DNA from: Kryptolebias marmoratus
Taxonomy: Eukaryota > Chordata > Actinopteri > Cyprinodontiformes > Rivulidae
DNA: 64,000 bases
Direction of reading: 5' to 3'
NCBI RefSeq assembly: GCF_001649575.2
Contig: NC_051453.1
Coordinates: forward strand, 18,182,372-18,246,371
In this document: positions 62,301 to 64,000 of the stretch, in pieces
Numbering within the stretch: the stretch's first letter is position 1
Layout: each line of letters opens with the position of its first letter
The notes under the pieces: model-generated
The model's input: the letters and a program-made list of their open reading frames with translations, nothing else
What the model was told of the DNA's origin: nothing
Databases searched by the model: none
Made by a program: the position numbers and the translations under genes

Positions 62301-64000
62301 ACTTCAGTGTGGAAGGGTTTTCCTTCCTTACTAGTTTTGATAACATCTAGAACTCTTATAGTTTAAATAAAATAAGAACAATTTCTCTCACTCGTCTCTC
62401 CAGCCTTTTGTGATGTTGCTTTTACTCACATACAGAAACTTGGAATTTCCATCATATGGCTTAGAAGAGACTTAAAGAACAACACTATGATGTTAGATTT
62501 TCTAGCTGAGATGCAAAACACTAGTTTTATTGAGGCATTAGCTCATTTCTTTATGAAATCAAATGAATAACTTCTGATGATAATTTGTTATTTAATAGCA
62601 AAGTGAAAGGCTTTCTTATTCCAGAATATATGCTATTATCAAGCATAGATTTATCTTTATACTTAAGCGTCCCATGTTGCATAGTTGGTAAACGTGTGTG
62701 TGTGTGTGTGTACACTTCAGGTGATTATTATAGAGGTCCCCCTGGGGATCTTGACCAAGAGCCAGATGAGGAGTGGGTGAAGAGTCGGGTGAACGAGGGT
62801 CGAGCCTTTCAGGAGTGGGACGAGGATGCTGATGTTGATGAGTCAGGTGAGGTTTCATCAGATACATAAATGTTCTCCTTTTTAACTAAAAATAAGCTTG
62901 TATAAATGTAGAATCACACCATGTAATGTGAATTTAATGATGAGGCTGTTTAAAAGTTGCCTTTTAAATAATGGTCTAATTTTTATTGAAAAAAACATTC
63001 TCTATCTTTTAAAGATAAAAAAAAAAAGATGCTGGCTCTAGATTTTAGGTTCAGCAGTGAGATGAAGGTAGTGAGCAAACCTGTTGTGTTGCAGATATTT
63101 GTCTCTTGTAGTCTGTTTTTCTCGATCTAATACAGAAAATGAGTTGTCTAATTTGTGTTCTCGGTTCTGTTAGATGTTTCGGGTCATACTGAAGGCTTGC
63201 TTGCAATTAGCACCGCTCAGAGAGAGAAGAGGCTCCTAAATGGGATAATCCAGAACCTTCTTCCAGCTGTTGGTTCATCTGTCAAGTCCATCGTTCTTGC
63301 ATACAGTTCTACAGTCTCAAGTAAAATGGTATGCTGTTCAAAACCTTTTTGTCATCAAAGGACTCATAACTAATAATGAAGATGGTTTGACTTTAATTTA
63401 TTTATTTTTAATCCAGGTTCGTCAAATACTCAGCCTCTGCCACAATATTACTCATTTGGACCTAACTCAGACAGATGTTACAGACTCGGCGTTTGACAGG
63501 TAACGTTATTGCTCAGCTGCTAAAGAACACGTTTTGATTTCATGTTGTTGCAGCAGCACAAAGTTAATTCACTGGAATCCCAGTAGGTAAAGATTAGGTT
63601 GTGCATCTTTTCATATGCACAATTACAATCACAGCTTTGTTCCTGTTTTCGTCTCTCTCCAGCTGGTCATATCTTGGAGCTTGTCGCTCTCTGGAGCACC
63701 TGGATCTGTCGGGGTGTGAGAAGATCAACGATCACACCCTTAAGAAACTGTCTGTCGGGCTGGGTGACCTTATGTCTTCCAGCTGCTCTGACAAACGCTC
63801 AGAGCGGCGAGCTAAGTTGCTTAAAAGCTCCCCAGTACCCATCACGCTTGTGGATGAGAGGAGCCTGCACGCAGTCGGGTGGAAGCAGCAGGCCATCATT
63901 TTCAAGCACGGCACCGCTCGCTGGGGCACGGCCCGCATCCCAATGCACGTTTGGGTTTTGGACACGTCGGACCTCGCTGATATTGAGGATGCTGCGGAGT
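59272..64000 (+). CDS. fbxl5: fbxl5, iron-sensing F-box and leucine-rich repeat protein 5 (5' part; 3' end off the right edge)
   Basis: FBXL5 is the substrate adaptor of an SCF ubiquitin ligase that degrades IRP2 when iron and oxygen are sufficient; its hemerythrin domain binds a di-iron centre that stabilises it. Nine plus-strand coding exons: 59272-59355, 59940-60155, 61033-61128, 61247-61442, 61620-61805, 62721-62846, 63174-63328, 63417-63499, 63663-64000 (open at the edge). They give about 493 of roughly 690 residues, in frame. All known di-iron ligands are present at the human positions: His15, His57, Glu58, Glu61, His80, His126, Glu130. The F-box is at about 207-253 and the first LRRs at about 355-407. 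The start [20 protein letters not shown] matches human. The LRR end and its iron-sulphur cysteines lie outside. Confidence 0.96.
59940..60155 (+). CDS. fbxl5: fbxl5 coding exon 2: hemerythrin core
   Basis: 72 codons: [59 protein letters not shown]. Carries His57, Glu58, Glu61 and His80. Confidence 0.96.
60156..61032. other. fbxl5 intron 2
   Basis: No repeat or exon recognised; ordinary AT-rich intron. Confidence 0.5.
61033..61128 (+). CDS. fbxl5: fbxl5 coding exon 3
   Basis: 32 codons: [18 protein letters not shown] then [14 protein letters not shown], with His126 and Glu130 completing the di-iron site. Confidence 0.95.
61247..61442 (+). CDS. fbxl5: fbxl5 coding exon 4
   Basis: [26 protein letters not shown], then a more variable helix ending [12 protein letters not shown]. 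End of the hemerythrin domain; three residues longer than human around NQQHLDC. Confidence 0.94.
61620..61805 (+). CDS. fbxl5: fbxl5 coding exon 5: F-box
   Basis: Contains [20 protein letters not shown] and [18 protein letters not shown], the Skp1-binding F-box, then [14 protein letters not shown] as in human. Confidence 0.95.
61806..62720. other. fbxl5 intron 5
   Basis: No gene or named repeat recognised apart from the GT tract at its 3' end. Confidence 0.5.
62694..62711. repeat. (GT)9 tract at a splice acceptor
   Basis: Nine GT units ending 9 bp before fbxl5 exon 6. Confidence 0.93.
62721..62846 (+). CDS. fbxl5: fbxl5 coding exon 6
   Basis: Encodes [20 protein letters not shown] then [10 protein letters not shown]. 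The 3' splice site follows a GT microsatellite (62694-62711). Confidence 0.93.
63174..63499 (+). CDS. fbxl5: fbxl5 coding exons 7 and 8 (63174-63328, 63417-63499)
   Basis: Exon 7: [20 protein letters not shown] and [17 protein letters not shown]. Exon 8: [20 protein letters not shown] then VTDSAFD, the first leucine-rich repeat. Separated by an 88-bp intron. Confidence 0.94.
63663..64000 (+). CDS. fbxl5: fbxl5 coding exon 9 (cut by the window edge)
   Basis: Starts [20 protein letters not shown], a leucine-rich repeat, then a poorly conserved linker, then [17 protein letters not shown], matching human VWMLDAEDLADIEDTVE. The frame is still open at 64000. Confidence 0.94.

Overview
The window is a piece of a vertebrate nuclear genome, almost certainly a teleost fish. 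It holds large intron-split genes with GT-AG junctions, abundant fish-type dispersed repeats (tRNA-derived SINEs, Tc1/mariner and LINE relics, foldback elements), microsatellites and assembly gaps. The species cannot be named from the sequence; the repeat types remind me of percomorph genomes such as killifishes, but that is a weak impression. There are no bacterial operons, CRISPR arrays or viral replication genes.

Four protein genes are present. From the left edge to 1140 (minus) lie the first two coding exons of cbr4, a mitochondrial short-chain dehydrogenase/reductase. From 36050 down to 6155 (minus) lies a complete sh3rf1/POSH: RING plus four SH3 domains, 11 coding exons, 845 residues as reconstructed. 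From 57198 down to 42036 (minus) lies a complete nek1: NIMA-family kinase with coiled coils and a conserved C-terminal domain, 35 coding exons, 1385 residues as reconstructed. From 59272 to the right edge (plus) lie the first nine coding exons of fbxl5, the iron-sensing F-box protein, about 493 residues, with the 3' end outside the window. All junctions were read by hand, and every exon of the two complete genes stays in frame to the stop. The order cbr4-sh3rf1-nek1 matches human 4q32-33, but fbxl5 sits where human has CLCN3, head-to-head with nek1.

Between and inside the genes the DNA is mostly repeats. Two unnamed families dominate. Family A has nine copies of up to about 390 bp and carries a YY1-like core in most of them. 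Family B is a foldback/long-inverted-repeat element with eight copies or fragments. Several insertions are nested and can be ordered in time: a likely solo LTR and a SINE each sit inside a family B copy, and a family B fragment sits inside a Tc1 relic. Assembly gaps lie at 12491-13104 (614 N) and 56260-56294 (35 N), with a single N at 20628.

The four genes do not form one pathway: CBR4 works in mitochondrial fatty-acid synthesis, SH3RF1 in JNK scaffolding and ubiquitination, NEK1 in cilia and the DNA-damage response, and FBXL5 in iron homeostasis. I found no new multi-gene system. The points most worth a second look are the regulatory DNA upstream of fbxl5 (four 22-bp palindromic repeats plus a perfect CLEAR-type E-box), the repeat families and nested insertions, and the acidic expansion in nek1.
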